Source: Aquificaceae bacterium (GTDB lineage Bacteria > Aquificota > Aquificia > Aquificales > Aquificaceae). From it: 38,538 bases of DNA. Location: positions 1 to 38,538 of the forward strand of contig JALWEG010000066.1 of the NCBI GenBank assembly GCA_027014155.1, read 5' to 3'. This document shows, piece after piece, positions 23,488 through 31,103 of the stretch. Position 1 is the first letter of the stretch. Every line of letters starts with the position of its first letter. Made by a program: the position numbers and the translations under genes. Under the pieces are notes generated by a model that saw nothing but the letters and a program-made list of their open reading frames with translations, made no database searches and had not been told where the DNA came from.

Positions 23488-24071
23488 AGACTCTTTATCT
23501 TAGCCCAGAAACCTGTCTCTTCGTAGATTGCAGGCTTGTCCTCGTACACAAACCTGTCCAAGTAATCGTCCAAGAGTATAAACCTATCGCAGGCCTTTCT
23601 AAGCTTGAAGGAGCTTGTCTTCTTGAAGGTAGCGTTCTCCACCCTCTTGCCTATGCTTTGCACCTCCTCAACCGTGTAAAGAAAATCACTGTCGCCGCTG
23701 ACCAGCATAGCGGTATCGTAGGCATCTTTGTAAGCTAGACTGAGCATATCCGTGGCCAACATTATGTCTATCTCCTTCTCTATAAACTCTCCCGAGGGTA
23801 GCTTTCTAAGGTGGGCCACCTTCACCTTTATGCCCGACAGGGAAAGCTCATCAAGAAACTTCTTCTGCCTGACGAGACTCTCCCACTCCGGGGAACCCTT
23901 ACGCACGTCCCTGTCTTGGGGCATACCTGTGTAGAAGTAAGCCCTCAGGAGCTTCCTGTTCTCCTTGAGGAAGTCCACCAGCTTAGAGTAGTCTATCTTT
24001 ATGTTCAGGTAGCGTATCCCATGAAATAGGTTGGAGCCGTCTATGAAAATGGTAAGACGCTCATCGTTCAT
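23475..24071 (-). CDS. NYN-domain (LabA/DUF88-type) PIN-like ribonuclease
   Basis: A 198-residue NYN-domain protein. The acidic active site expected for PIN-like nucleases is complete: D11 in IFIDGSNLF, D102 and D108 in EIDIMLATDML, and D127/D129 in VSGDSDF. The central part (VKVAHLRKLPSGEFIEKEID) is the typical LabA-like arrangement. A C-terminal extension of about 45 residues (YEDKPAIYEETGFWAKIKSLWKK) is basic and may bind RNA or ribosomes. The ATG overlaps the stop of the upstream eRF1-like gene by 4 nt (ATGA), and the 3' end overlaps rdgB, so all three are co-translated. NYN proteins are known or predicted RNases; the target here is unknown. Confidence 0.85.
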   Translation of the reverse strand: MNDERLTIFIDGSNLFHGIRYLNIKIDYSKLVDFLKENRKLLRAYFYTGMPQDRDVRKGSPEWESLVRQKKFLDELSLSGIKVKVAHLRKLPSGEFIEKEIDIMLATDMLSLAYKDAYDTAMLVSGDSDFLYTVEEVQSIGKRVENATFKKTSSFKLRKACDRFILLDDYLDRFVYEDKPAIYEETGFWAKIKSLWKK

Positions 24072-25291
24072 ACCTTGAACCTTAGGATAGCCGACATTCC
24101 CTCTATGCTCTTTTGAACCTCGGGGTCTATCACGACTTCAACCTTAGCCCTCTGCTCAAGAGCCTCTTCCATGACCTCGTCCACTACGTCAGACACGGGA
24201 AGGGCGCTTTCTCCTTCCAGCGGACACTCCGGCTCCAACGTAGGTAGGTGGCTCTCCGGGCATAGGTAGCCCTCTCTCTCGTAATCCTCGGCCACCAGCA
24301 AGGTTCTGATATTTCCATAGGCAAGCACCTGAAGGACCTTCTCCACACCCTTGACGGCAAGTCCCTTGCCCTCCAGCTCTTCCAGCTCCCTGTAGAGCTG
24401 CCTCTCTTCCTCTCTGTCCTTTTCCTTTAGAAGATCCAGCACCTTCTCTCTAACCTGTGCCGGCGTTGCCTCTTTGGGATTTATGTTTATGTATCCTATC
24501 AATCTGTCCCTCAGGTAAGAGTGCAGGTGATTCTCTATATCTCTCAGCCCCTCTTCCACGAAGCCTCCCACCACCAACTTATCAAACTTCCTCTCCTTCC
24601 AGTCCTCAAATAGAGCGTCGGAGGCAAGCTTGAGAATGGCGTGCCACTCGGACTTTATCCTCATGTTGAACCTGTATTCACCGAAGGAGTGCTGAATCAT
24701 GTTAGGAGAGGCCTTCCTTGAGGGCATGCTGACCTTGAAGGTTCCCTGAGCACCTTTGAGAGCCCTTCCACCGCTGTGGAACTTATGGGCTCTGGTATGC
24801 AAAGGCTGAAACATGTCTATAGTCTCCTCTATGCTCTCTATACCCATTATGAAGTAGCGGGCGTGCCTCCTGTCCACGAGGAGAACCGCCACACTGCCGA
24901 ACTCCTCATCTATGGCCGCCACCTCTCTTATGAGTGGGTCGGGTGCAACCATGAGCCTGTTTCTGTAAACGTAAGGAAGCTTTATGACCTCAAACATTCC
25001 CTTGGCCGAGCAGGAGAACACCGCCACTCCCCTGCAGGATTCCAGATTCTTCGGCTCGGAGAGAAATCTCTCTATTCGCTCAAAGTCTTCGTTTACCGAG
25101 CCAAGCACCTCCTTGCTCAAGCTCCTCTTGGCAAGGTCGGCTTTCTCCTCTTTAACCATGTCCTTGTAGAGTATCAAGAACTTACCGCCTTGCCTGTCTT
25201 CAGGCTCCAGCTTCAAGTATAGATTGCTTACCATATAGCCCTCGGCTTTGAATTCGGAAAGTCTTTGCACCGCTTCAAGTAAACTGCCCAT
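24068..25291 (-). CDS. Bacterial archaeo-eukaryotic release factor (eRF1/Pelota-like) family protein
   Basis: About 407 residues resembling the bacterial aeRF1-like (baeRF) families. The middle has FSCSAKGMFEVIKLPYVYRNRLMV, then AVLLVDRRHARYFIMG, the eRF1 domain-2-like strand, then an SGGRALKGAQG loop (residues 173-183) near where eRF1 carries its GGQ. The segment KFDKLVVGGFVEEGL follows. The C-terminal third (GVEKVLQVLAYGNIRTLLVAEDY) matches eRF1 domain 3, ending in a Cys/His stretch (CPESH, ECPLE) like a degraded zinc ribbon. ATG 25291 is chosen for the GAGGAG 6 nt upstream; ATG 25309 gives six more residues without a Shine-Dalgarno. Family members include ribosome-binding hibernation or rescue factors such as Balon. 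The true GGQ is absent, so peptide release is not expected. Confidence 0.7.
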   Translation of the reverse strand: MGSLLEAVQRLSEFKAEGYMVSNLYLKLEPEDRQGGKFLILYKDMVKEEKADLAKRSLSKEVLGSVNEDFERIERFLSEPKNLESCRGVAVFSCSAKGMFEVIKLPYVYRNRLMVAPDPLIREVAAIDEEFGSVAVLLVDRRHARYFIMGIESIEETIDMFQPLHTRAHKFHSGGRALKGAQGTFKVSMPSRKASPNMIQHSFGEYRFNMRIKSEWHAILKLASDALFEDWKERKFDKLVVGGFVEEGLRDIENHLHSYLRDRLIGYININPKEATPAQVREKVLDLLKEKDREEERQLYRELEELEGKGLAVKGVEKVLQVLAYGNIRTLLVAEDYEREGYLCPESHLPTLEPECPLEGESALPVSDVVDEVMEEALEQRAKVEVVIDPEVQKSIEGMSAILRFKV

Positions 25292-25346
25292 CTTCATCTC
25301 CTCTGACATTTTTATTACCAATTCTATTTTAACCCTCCAAAAGGAC

Positions 25347-25375
25347 TTGACATTTAGTAAACTCACGTTTACATT
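25347..25375 (+). promoter_or_regulatory. Cytochrome c gene promoter, TTGACA-17-TACATT
   Basis: TTGACA at 25347-25352 and TACATT at 25370-25375 are 17 nt apart. The cytochrome ATG is 7 nt after the -10, so the expected transcription start falls at 25382-25383, the ATG itself. There is no Shine-Dalgarno. Confidence 0.65.
25357..25372. promoter_or_regulatory. Perfect inverted repeat inside the cytochrome c promoter
   Basis: GTAAAC, four bases, GTTTAC: a perfect dyad located between -35 and -10 and overlapping the -10. Position suggests an operator at which a dimeric repressor would block RNA polymerase. It does not match the FNR (TTGAT-N4-ATCAA) or CRP consensus. The regulator is unknown. Confidence 0.5.
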
Positions 25376-25382
25376 AGAAAAT

Positions 25383-25868
25383 ATGAATATATTAAAACTC
25401 TTATTGATATTGATAAACGTGGCAGTAGGGGTATCTCTCGGGGTGGAGAAGTGGGAGATTGCAAGGGGTTATGAGATTTACAAAAATAATTGCTCCGTTT
25501 GCCACTTGGAGAGCATATCCCTGAAGGACTTCCTCCGGGCGCGAATGCACGTTTTAAAGGGGGAAAAGCCGGACATAGACGCTCCACCCATGAATCTGGT
25601 ATCTGCCAAGATAAAACAGTTCTACTCGCGGGAGCTGGAGTTCGTGGAGTTCGTCAAAGACTACATAACCCACCCGTCCAAAGACAAAGGAGTGTGCAAC
25701 AAGGCGGCTTACAGCTTCTTTGGAACCATGCCCCCCATAGGAGAGGGTATGTCCGAAGAGGAGAAGGAGCTTGTAGCCAAGTGGATGTATTACAACTTTG
25801 AGGGTATATGGCTGGATATATTCCTCAAGGTGAAGCAGCTGGAAGAGGCATTGCACTCAAAAAAGTAG
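25383..25868 (+). CDS. Periplasmic monoheme cytochrome c
   Basis: A 161-residue secreted c-type cytochrome. The N-terminal signal sequence (MNILKLLLILINVAVGVSLG) is followed by a heme-binding CSVCH, with Cys37, Cys40 and His41 as proximal ligand. A Met in GTMPPIGEGM near residue 118 is the likely distal ligand, and the flanking SEEEKELVAKWMYY helix is typical of class I cytochromes. The region between (about 45-105) is longer than in minimal cytochromes. By location it would shuttle electrons in the periplasm; its partner cannot be inferred. The frame stays open upstream to 25248, but the signal peptide fixes ATG 25383. It has its own promoter with a dyad, and ends 1 nt from convergent upp. 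Confidence 0.85.
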   Translation: MNILKLLLILINVAVGVSLGVEKWEIARGYEIYKNNCSVCHLESISLKDFLRARMHVLKGEKPDIDAPPMNLVSAKIKQFYSRELEFVEFVKDYITHPSKDKGVCNKAAYSFFGTMPPIGEGMSEEEKELVAKWMYYNFEGIWLDIFLKVKQLEEALHSKK

Positions 25869-25869
25869 C

Positions 25870-26484
25870 TCAGGAGTAAAGCCTATCTCCCATATCTCCC
25901 AAGCCCGGAACTATAAAGCCTTGGTTATTCAGGCCTTTATCTATCTTCACGACGCGTATTTCGTGTTCTGGATGCCTGCTTTCAATCCTTTTTATACCCT
26001 CAGGTGCGGCGATTACGTGTAGGCTCGTGGTCCGCAAGGGTTTATGGGGCAAAATCTCTTTCAGAGCGAGCTCCAGTGTGCCACCGGTGGCGAGCATCGG
26101 GTCAAGGATTATCACCCACCTCCCATGAACCGAAGGCATACGGCTGTAGTACACCTTTGCCTCAAGGCTTTCCTCGTCCCTCTTCATGGCCAAAAAGCCG
26201 GAGGGTGCACCGGGTAAGGCTCTTGAAGCTCCCTCAAGCATGGGCACACCCGCTCTGAGTATCGGCACCAGGAGGAACCTTTCTTCCTCAAGAAAGCCGA
26301 ACCTGCCTTTACCCAGCCAAGTGTTTATTTCTTTCTCAAAGAGGGCTTCCCTTTCTAATAGCTGGACTACCATGAAGAAGGCCATCTGAGACAGGATTTC
26401 TCTGATTTCCTCCCTCGGAGTTTCACTCTTTCTGAGCAGGTTTAGCTTGTGAATTAAAAGGGAGTTCTTTATCTCTACCGCCAC
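25870..26484 (-). CDS. upp: Uracil phosphoribosyltransferase
   Basis: A 204-residue salvage enzyme converting uracil and PRPP to UMP. Typical segments are VPILRAGVPMLEGASRALP, KVYYSRMP, the PRPP-binding loop VIILDPMLATGGT and the C-terminal uracil-binding FIVPGLGDMGDRLYS. The start is GTG 26484, only 10 nt after the 3' end of tRNA-Lys, with no evident Shine-Dalgarno. No separate promoter is apparent, so it is probably read from the tRNA-Ala/tRNA-Lys promoter and released by tRNA processing. Its stop lies 1 nt from the convergent cytochrome stop. Confidence 0.94.
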   Translation of the reverse strand: MAVEIKNSLLIHKLNLLRKSETPREEIREILSQMAFFMVVQLLEREALFEKEINTWLGKGRFGFLEEERFLLVPILRAGVPMLEGASRALPGAPSGFLAMKRDEESLEAKVYYSRMPSVHGRWVIILDPMLATGGTLELALKEILPHKPLRTTSLHVIAAPEGIKRIESRHPEHEIRVVKIDKGLNNQGFIVPGLGDMGDRLYS

Positions 26485-26494
26485 CTATTGAGTA

Positions 26495-26567
26495 TGAGCC
26501 GGGCGGGACTCGAACCCGCGACCAACGGCTTAAAAGGCCGCTGCTCTACCGACTGAGCTACCGGCTC
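26495..26567 (-). tRNA. tRNA-Lys (TTT anticodon)
   Basis: A 73-nt minus-strand cloverleaf. The acceptor GAGCCGG pairs with CCGGCTC, the discriminator is A and no CCA is encoded. The D arm is GCTCAGTCGGTAGAGC, the anticodon loop CTTTTAA gives TTT (Lys), and the T arm has GGGTTCGAGTCCC. It lies 19 nt downstream of tRNA-Ala on the same strand and 10 nt upstream of upp. Confidence 0.96.
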
Positions 26568-26586
26568 TCGCTCGTGCGACCCCTAA

Positions 26587-26659
26587 TGGAGCCGACGGGA
26601 CTTGAACCCGTGACCTCCGACATGCCATATCGGCGCTCTCCCAGCTGAGCTACGGCCCC
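26587..26659 (-). tRNA. tRNA-Ala (GGC anticodon)
   Basis: A 73-nt minus-strand cloverleaf. The acceptor GGGGCCG pairs with CGGCTCC (one G-U), the discriminator is A and no CCA is encoded. The D arm is GCTCAGCTGGGAGAGC, the anticodon loop ATGGCAT gives GGC (Ala, GCC/GCU), and the T arm has GGGTTCAAGTCCC. It is first in a tRNA-Ala, tRNA-Lys, upp unit. Confidence 0.96.
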
Positions 26660-26676
26660 GAGCTTGAGAGTATTAA

Positions 26677-26705
26677 ATTTTATACCATAAAGCCCAAAAG
26701 TGCAA
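26677..26705 (-). promoter_or_regulatory. Promoter of the tRNA-Ala/tRNA-Lys/upp unit, TTGCAC-17-TAAAAT
   Basis: On the minus strand TTGCAC (26705 to 26700) and TAAAAT (26682 to 26677) are 17 nt apart. The -10 ends 17 nt before the first base of tRNA-Ala. An adjacent TATAAA is an alternative -10 with suboptimal spacing. Confidence 0.55.
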
Positions 26706-26741
26706 ATTCCGTTGGAAAAGCCCAAACCTGAACCCGTTATA

Positions 26742-26757
26742 TTAACTGATGTTCAGT
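26742..26757. promoter_or_regulatory. Inverted repeat upstream of the groES promoter
   Basis: TTAACTGA and TCAGT flank a 3-nt spacer, giving a perfect ACTGA/TCAGT dyad (26745-26757). It lies about 45 nt upstream of the groES -35 and does not resemble CIRCE. It could be an operator or chance; the flanking sequence is AT-rich. Confidence 0.2.
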
Positions 26758-26802
26758 AAAGTTATCTTAGCTTATATCACTCAGATTTTTTATCAAAAAC
26801 AC

Positions 26803-26831
26803 TTGACAAAGGGTGGGTAGGTTAATATAAT
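26803..26831 (+). promoter_or_regulatory. Consensus sigma-70 promoter of groES-groEL
   Basis: TTGACA (26803-26808), a 17-nt spacer and TATAAT (26826-26831): a perfect match to the housekeeping consensus. An AT-rich stretch (26787-26800) directly upstream could act as an UP element. The predicted start near 26838 leaves a leader of about 44 nt with a strong AAGGAGGT Shine-Dalgarno. No CIRCE element is present, so strong constitutive expression is expected. Confidence 0.88.
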
Positions 26832-26881
26832 TTTACTCTGGAAATAACGGAAAACCTAAAAACCATCAAGGAGGTAGGAAG

Positions 26882-28859
<1,978 letters not shown>

Positions 28860-28863
28860 TCAA

Positions 28864-28890
28864 AAGGGGGCGTTAGCCCCCTTCTCTATT
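28864..28890 (+). terminator. Intrinsic terminator of groES-groEL
   Basis: AAGGGGGC and GCCCCCTT form an 8-bp stem around a GTTA tetraloop (28864-28883), followed by a T-rich tail (CTCTATTTT). It is the only strong intrinsic terminator seen in this window. Confidence 0.9.
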
Positions 28891-28909
28891 TTATCCTTCC
28901 TGTGAACCT

Positions 28910-28929
28910 CTCCTTCCTTACGGAAGGAG
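28910..28929. repeat. Right-end hairpin, CTCCTTCC/GGAAGGAG
   Basis: A perfect 8-bp stem with a TTAC loop (plus strand), 1 nt inside the GTGAACC end motif. Its 16-nt core recurs at 29246-29261 with one difference. Confidence 0.7.
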
Positions 28930-29245
28930 CTTCCGGTAGAGATTACTCCCACCCGGAAGATCCGCATGGGGATTCCTGCTTCAACGAGAGATGGCTAACA
29001 CCCTCCTCTGAGAGTATCCCGCCAGAGCTCTCTCCACAAGCGTTAGTTCGGGTCGCTCCGACCCTACCACCCGTCAGGTGGGTGAACCCTAAATCCTTTT
29101 GTTTCTAATCTACTACAAACCTTTTACCACTCAGGTGGAGGCTGGCATCACACCCCTTTAGCTCTCCACCTGCGCAAATTATTTTAGCTCTTCACTCCGC
29201 TACATGCAATCCCAGAACGCCCTTGCGGGCGACGCACTGCACAAC

Positions 29246-29261
29246 CCTCCCTTACGGAAGG
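29246..29261. repeat. Left-end copy of the CCTnCCTTACGGAAGG hairpin segment
   Basis: CCTCCCTTACGGAAGG, 15 of 16 bases identical to 28912-28927 and in the same orientation. Folds through CCCTT/AAGGG. It lies just past the rfbD stop codon. Confidence 0.65.
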
Positions 29262-29265
29262 GGAC

Positions 29266-30120
29266 TTAGGGCGTAAATTTAGTTAAAAATTCCCTTAATG
29301 CTTCCTTCCAGTGTCTCAACCTTATCCCTTTAACGCTTATCAGGGGAGTCCAGCGGGGAATCTGGGCCTTTCTCGGAAACTCAGAGCTGGATACGGGTTT
29401 TACACGAGCCTTTACGCCCGCCAACCTGAATATCTCAAGGGCGAACTCGTACCACGAACAGTACCCTCCGTTGGTAATGTGGTAGGTTCCGAAGGGTCTT
29501 CTTTTGAGAACTAAGTTCCATATCTCTTTTGCCGCATCTACGGTGTAGGTGGGAGACATAAATACGTCGTCCACTATCCTCAAGTCCTCACCTTCCTTTG
29601 CCTTCTTGAGTATGTTGAGAACGAAGTTGCCTCCCTTACTCTTTGAACCTTTCTTTCCGTAAAGGCTTGCGACCCTGACTATGTAGTGCTCCCTCAGGTA
29701 GTTCCTCACCATAAGCTCTCCCGCATACTTGGAAATCCCATAGACGTTTATGGGGTTGGGCGTGTCCTCTTCGGTGTACGGTTCCCTTAGCTCGGCCTTT
29801 TTTCCATCAAACACGTAATCGGTGCTTATGTGAAGTAGAACCGAGCCAAACTTCCTGCAGACATCTACCAGGTTTTTCACCCCGGCCAAGTTAACCTCAA
29901 AGGCCCTTAGCGGAAATTCCTCACAGGAATCCGTTTTGTGAAAGGCTGCGGTGTTGATAACCACTTCCGGCTTGAGGTTGTGTAGAACTCTTTTCACATT
30001 TTGGAGGTCGGCTATCTCTATATCCTCGTGGGTTAGGCCTATAACTTTAACACCTTCGGGTGTAAGCTTGAGAATCTCGCTTCCCAGCTGTCCGCCGGCT
30101 CCTATGACTACCACTCTCAT
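29266..30120 (-). CDS. rfbD: dTDP-4-dehydrorhamnose reductase
   Basis: A 284-residue extended SDR that reduces dTDP-4-keto-L-rhamnose to dTDP-L-rhamnose. The nucleotide-binding GAGGQLGSEIL is at the N-terminus. VVINTAAFHKTDSCEEFPLRAFEVNLAG, HISTDYVFDG and the catalytic Tyr-Lys in VYGISKYAGE are all present, and the C-terminal SSSEFPRKAQIPRW is typical of RfbD. The start is ATG 30120, overlapping the preceding stop by 4 nt; the frame stays open further upstream, into the neighbouring gene. It is last in the operon. Its stop (29266-29268) lies only a few bases from the left hairpin of the omega-RNA-like element. Confidence 0.94.
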   Translation of the reverse strand: MRVVVIGAGGQLGSEILKLTPEGVKVIGLTHEDIEIADLQNVKRVLHNLKPEVVINTAAFHKTDSCEEFPLRAFEVNLAGVKNLVDVCRKFGSVLLHISTDYVFDGKKAELREPYTEEDTPNPINVYGISKYAGELMVRNYLREHYIVRVASLYGKKGSKSKGGNFVLNILKKAKEGEDLRIVDDVFMSPTYTVDAAKEIWNLVLKRRPFGTYHITNGGYCSWYEFALEIFRLAGVKARVKPVSSSEFPRKAQIPRWTPLISVKGIRLRHWKEALREFLTKFTP

Positions 30121-31103
30121 ATCTGTATACCCTTCTCCAAGAGACGCTTGTACCACTCTACAGTTATGGTGGTAGGGTCTTCGGGGTCAAGCCGTCCTTC
30201 TTTTAGAGCTTTCCAAATCTCAACGGCACCCTCTTCGGGTGTGTAATCGGGAGTGAAACCCAAAACTCTTTTTATCTTCTGGAAGCTAACTCTGTAGCTT
30301 CTATGGTCTGGAAGGCCATACCATTCGTACTTGAACTCTATACCTATGGCCTGAGCTATCCTCTTAGCCAGCTCCATTATTTGACAGTTTTGCTCGTCTG
30401 AGCCTACGTTAAAGATTTGCCCGCTTACCTTTTCCGCTGGAGCTTCCAAACTCATAGATATGGCCTTGGCCGTATCTCTCACATGGACGAAGGGCCTCCA
30501 CTGGGAGCCGTCCCTGAGTATGGGAATCTTGCCCTTTAAGAAAAAACCCCTCACCATTCCGTTTATCGCCAAATCAAATCTCATACGGGGTGAAAGCCCG
30601 TAAACCGTAGCCTGCCTGAGGATTACAACGGTAAACCTATCGTCCTTTAGAGCGAGTATGTCTTCTTCCGCCTTCAAGTTGGCCTTCGCGTAGGTGGTTA
30701 ACGGATTTGTGTCAGATGTCTCATCTACCACGGCGTCTTGGAACCCATACACGCTACAAGAGGAAGGAAGTATATACCTTCTTACTCCCGTAGCTTTAGC
30801 CAAAGACGCGACTCTAAATCTCCCTAAGTGGTTTATCGCCCAAGTTCTTATAGGTTCTATCTCCCCCGAAGGGTCGTTGGAGAGGGCAGCGAGGTCTATA
30901 ACCGCATCTATGTCCTTGAGCAGTGCCGGGTCAAAGGAGCGGATGTCCTCTTGAAGGATTTCTAAACCTTCAGTGTCCGAAGGAAGTTTATCTTTGCCAA
31001 AGAAGAACCTATCCAGCGCCAAGACTTTGTAGCCCTTTGCTAAGAGTTGTCTCGTTAAGACGGAGCCTATGTAGCCTCCCGCACCCGTTATCAAAACTCT
31101 CAT
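30117..31103 (-). CDS. NAD-dependent epimerase/dehydratase-family SDR with altered active site
   Basis: A 328-residue extended SDR. The Rossmann motif GAGGYIGSVL is intact, as are DLAALSNDPSG, the active-site Ser region LPSSCSVYG, and LRQATVYGLSPRMRFDLAINGM and GSQWRPFVHVRDTAKAI further on. The catalytic Tyr138 is followed by Ala-Lys-Ala-Asn, so position 142, normally the Lys of YxxxK, is Asn. Lysines sit at 140 and 144 instead. I recall a related SDR subfamily with YAKCN, so this may be a family trait. It occupies the place where rfbB (dTDP-glucose 4,6-dehydratase) would be expected but does not have RfbB features. Epimerase, reductase or dehydratase activity on a dTDP/UDP-sugar is possible. 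It overlaps both neighbours by 4 nt. Confidence 0.82.
   Translation of the reverse strand: MRVLITGAGGYIGSVLTRQLLAKGYKVLALDRFFFGKDKLPSDTEGLEILQEDIRSFDPALLKDIDAVIDLAALSNDPSGEIEPIRTWAINHLGRFRVASLAKATGVRRYILPSSCSVYGFQDAVVDETSDTNPLTTYAKANLKAEEDILALKDDRFTVVILRQATVYGLSPRMRFDLAINGMVRGFFLKGKIPILRDGSQWRPFVHVRDTAKAISMSLEAPAEKVSGQIFNVGSDEQNCQIMELAKRIAQAIGIEFKYEWYGLPDHRSYRVSFQKIKRVLGFTPDYTPEEGAVEIWKALKEGRLDPEDPTTITVEWYKRLLEKGIQI

Larger units (their letters stand above)
28902..29263 (-). ncRNA. Omega-RNA-like structured RNA of an IS200/IS605 (TnpB) element, without TnpB
   Basis: No protein frame fits this stretch between groEL and rfbD. Read on the minus strand it contains GTTGAAGCAGGAATCCCC (28985 to 28968), then hairpins and a terminal GGTTCAC at 28902. 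That string followed by a hairpin and TTCAC is, from memory, the usual 3' part of TnpB-associated omega RNAs. Predicted stems from 5' to 3': GCCC-GCAA-GGGC type with CGCCC/GGGCG (29218-29231), CAGGTGGAG/CTCCACCTG (29132-29172, 9 bp), CCACC/GGTGG (29067-29081), GGGTCG/CGACCC (29050-29064), CTAAC/GTTAG closing a domain (28995-29046), CTTCCGG/CCGGAAG (28930-28959) and CTCCTTCC/GGAAGGAG (28910-28929). The guide, if functional, would start at 28901 and run into the groEL terminator. Identity is by recognition, not by covariance search. Confidence 0.55.
28902..29263 (-). mobile_element. Possible non-autonomous IS200/IS605-type element or remnant
   Basis: About 360 nt bounded by two near-identical 16-nt hairpin-forming segments in the same orientation (28912-28927 and 29246-29261, 15 of 16 bases equal) and carrying an omega-RNA-like core. 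IS200/IS605 elements have subterminal hairpins at both ends in the same orientation and no terminal inverted repeats. Neither tnpA nor tnpB is present. The left boundary reaches to within a few bases of the rfbD stop. Confidence 0.42.

Noticed and set aside
26660-26881. CIRCE (HrcA) operator before groES
   Set aside because: No TTAGCACTC-N9-GAGTGCTAA-like repeat can be found in the region.
28890-29265. Remnant of a tnpB coding region around the omega-RNA-like sequence
   Set aside because: No frame carries the TnpB zinc-finger or C-terminal RuvC motifs; all frames contain frequent stops.
28890-29265. CRISPR array or group II intron as explanation of the structured region
   Set aside because: No regularly spaced repeats, and no domain V-like hairpin or reverse transcriptase frame.
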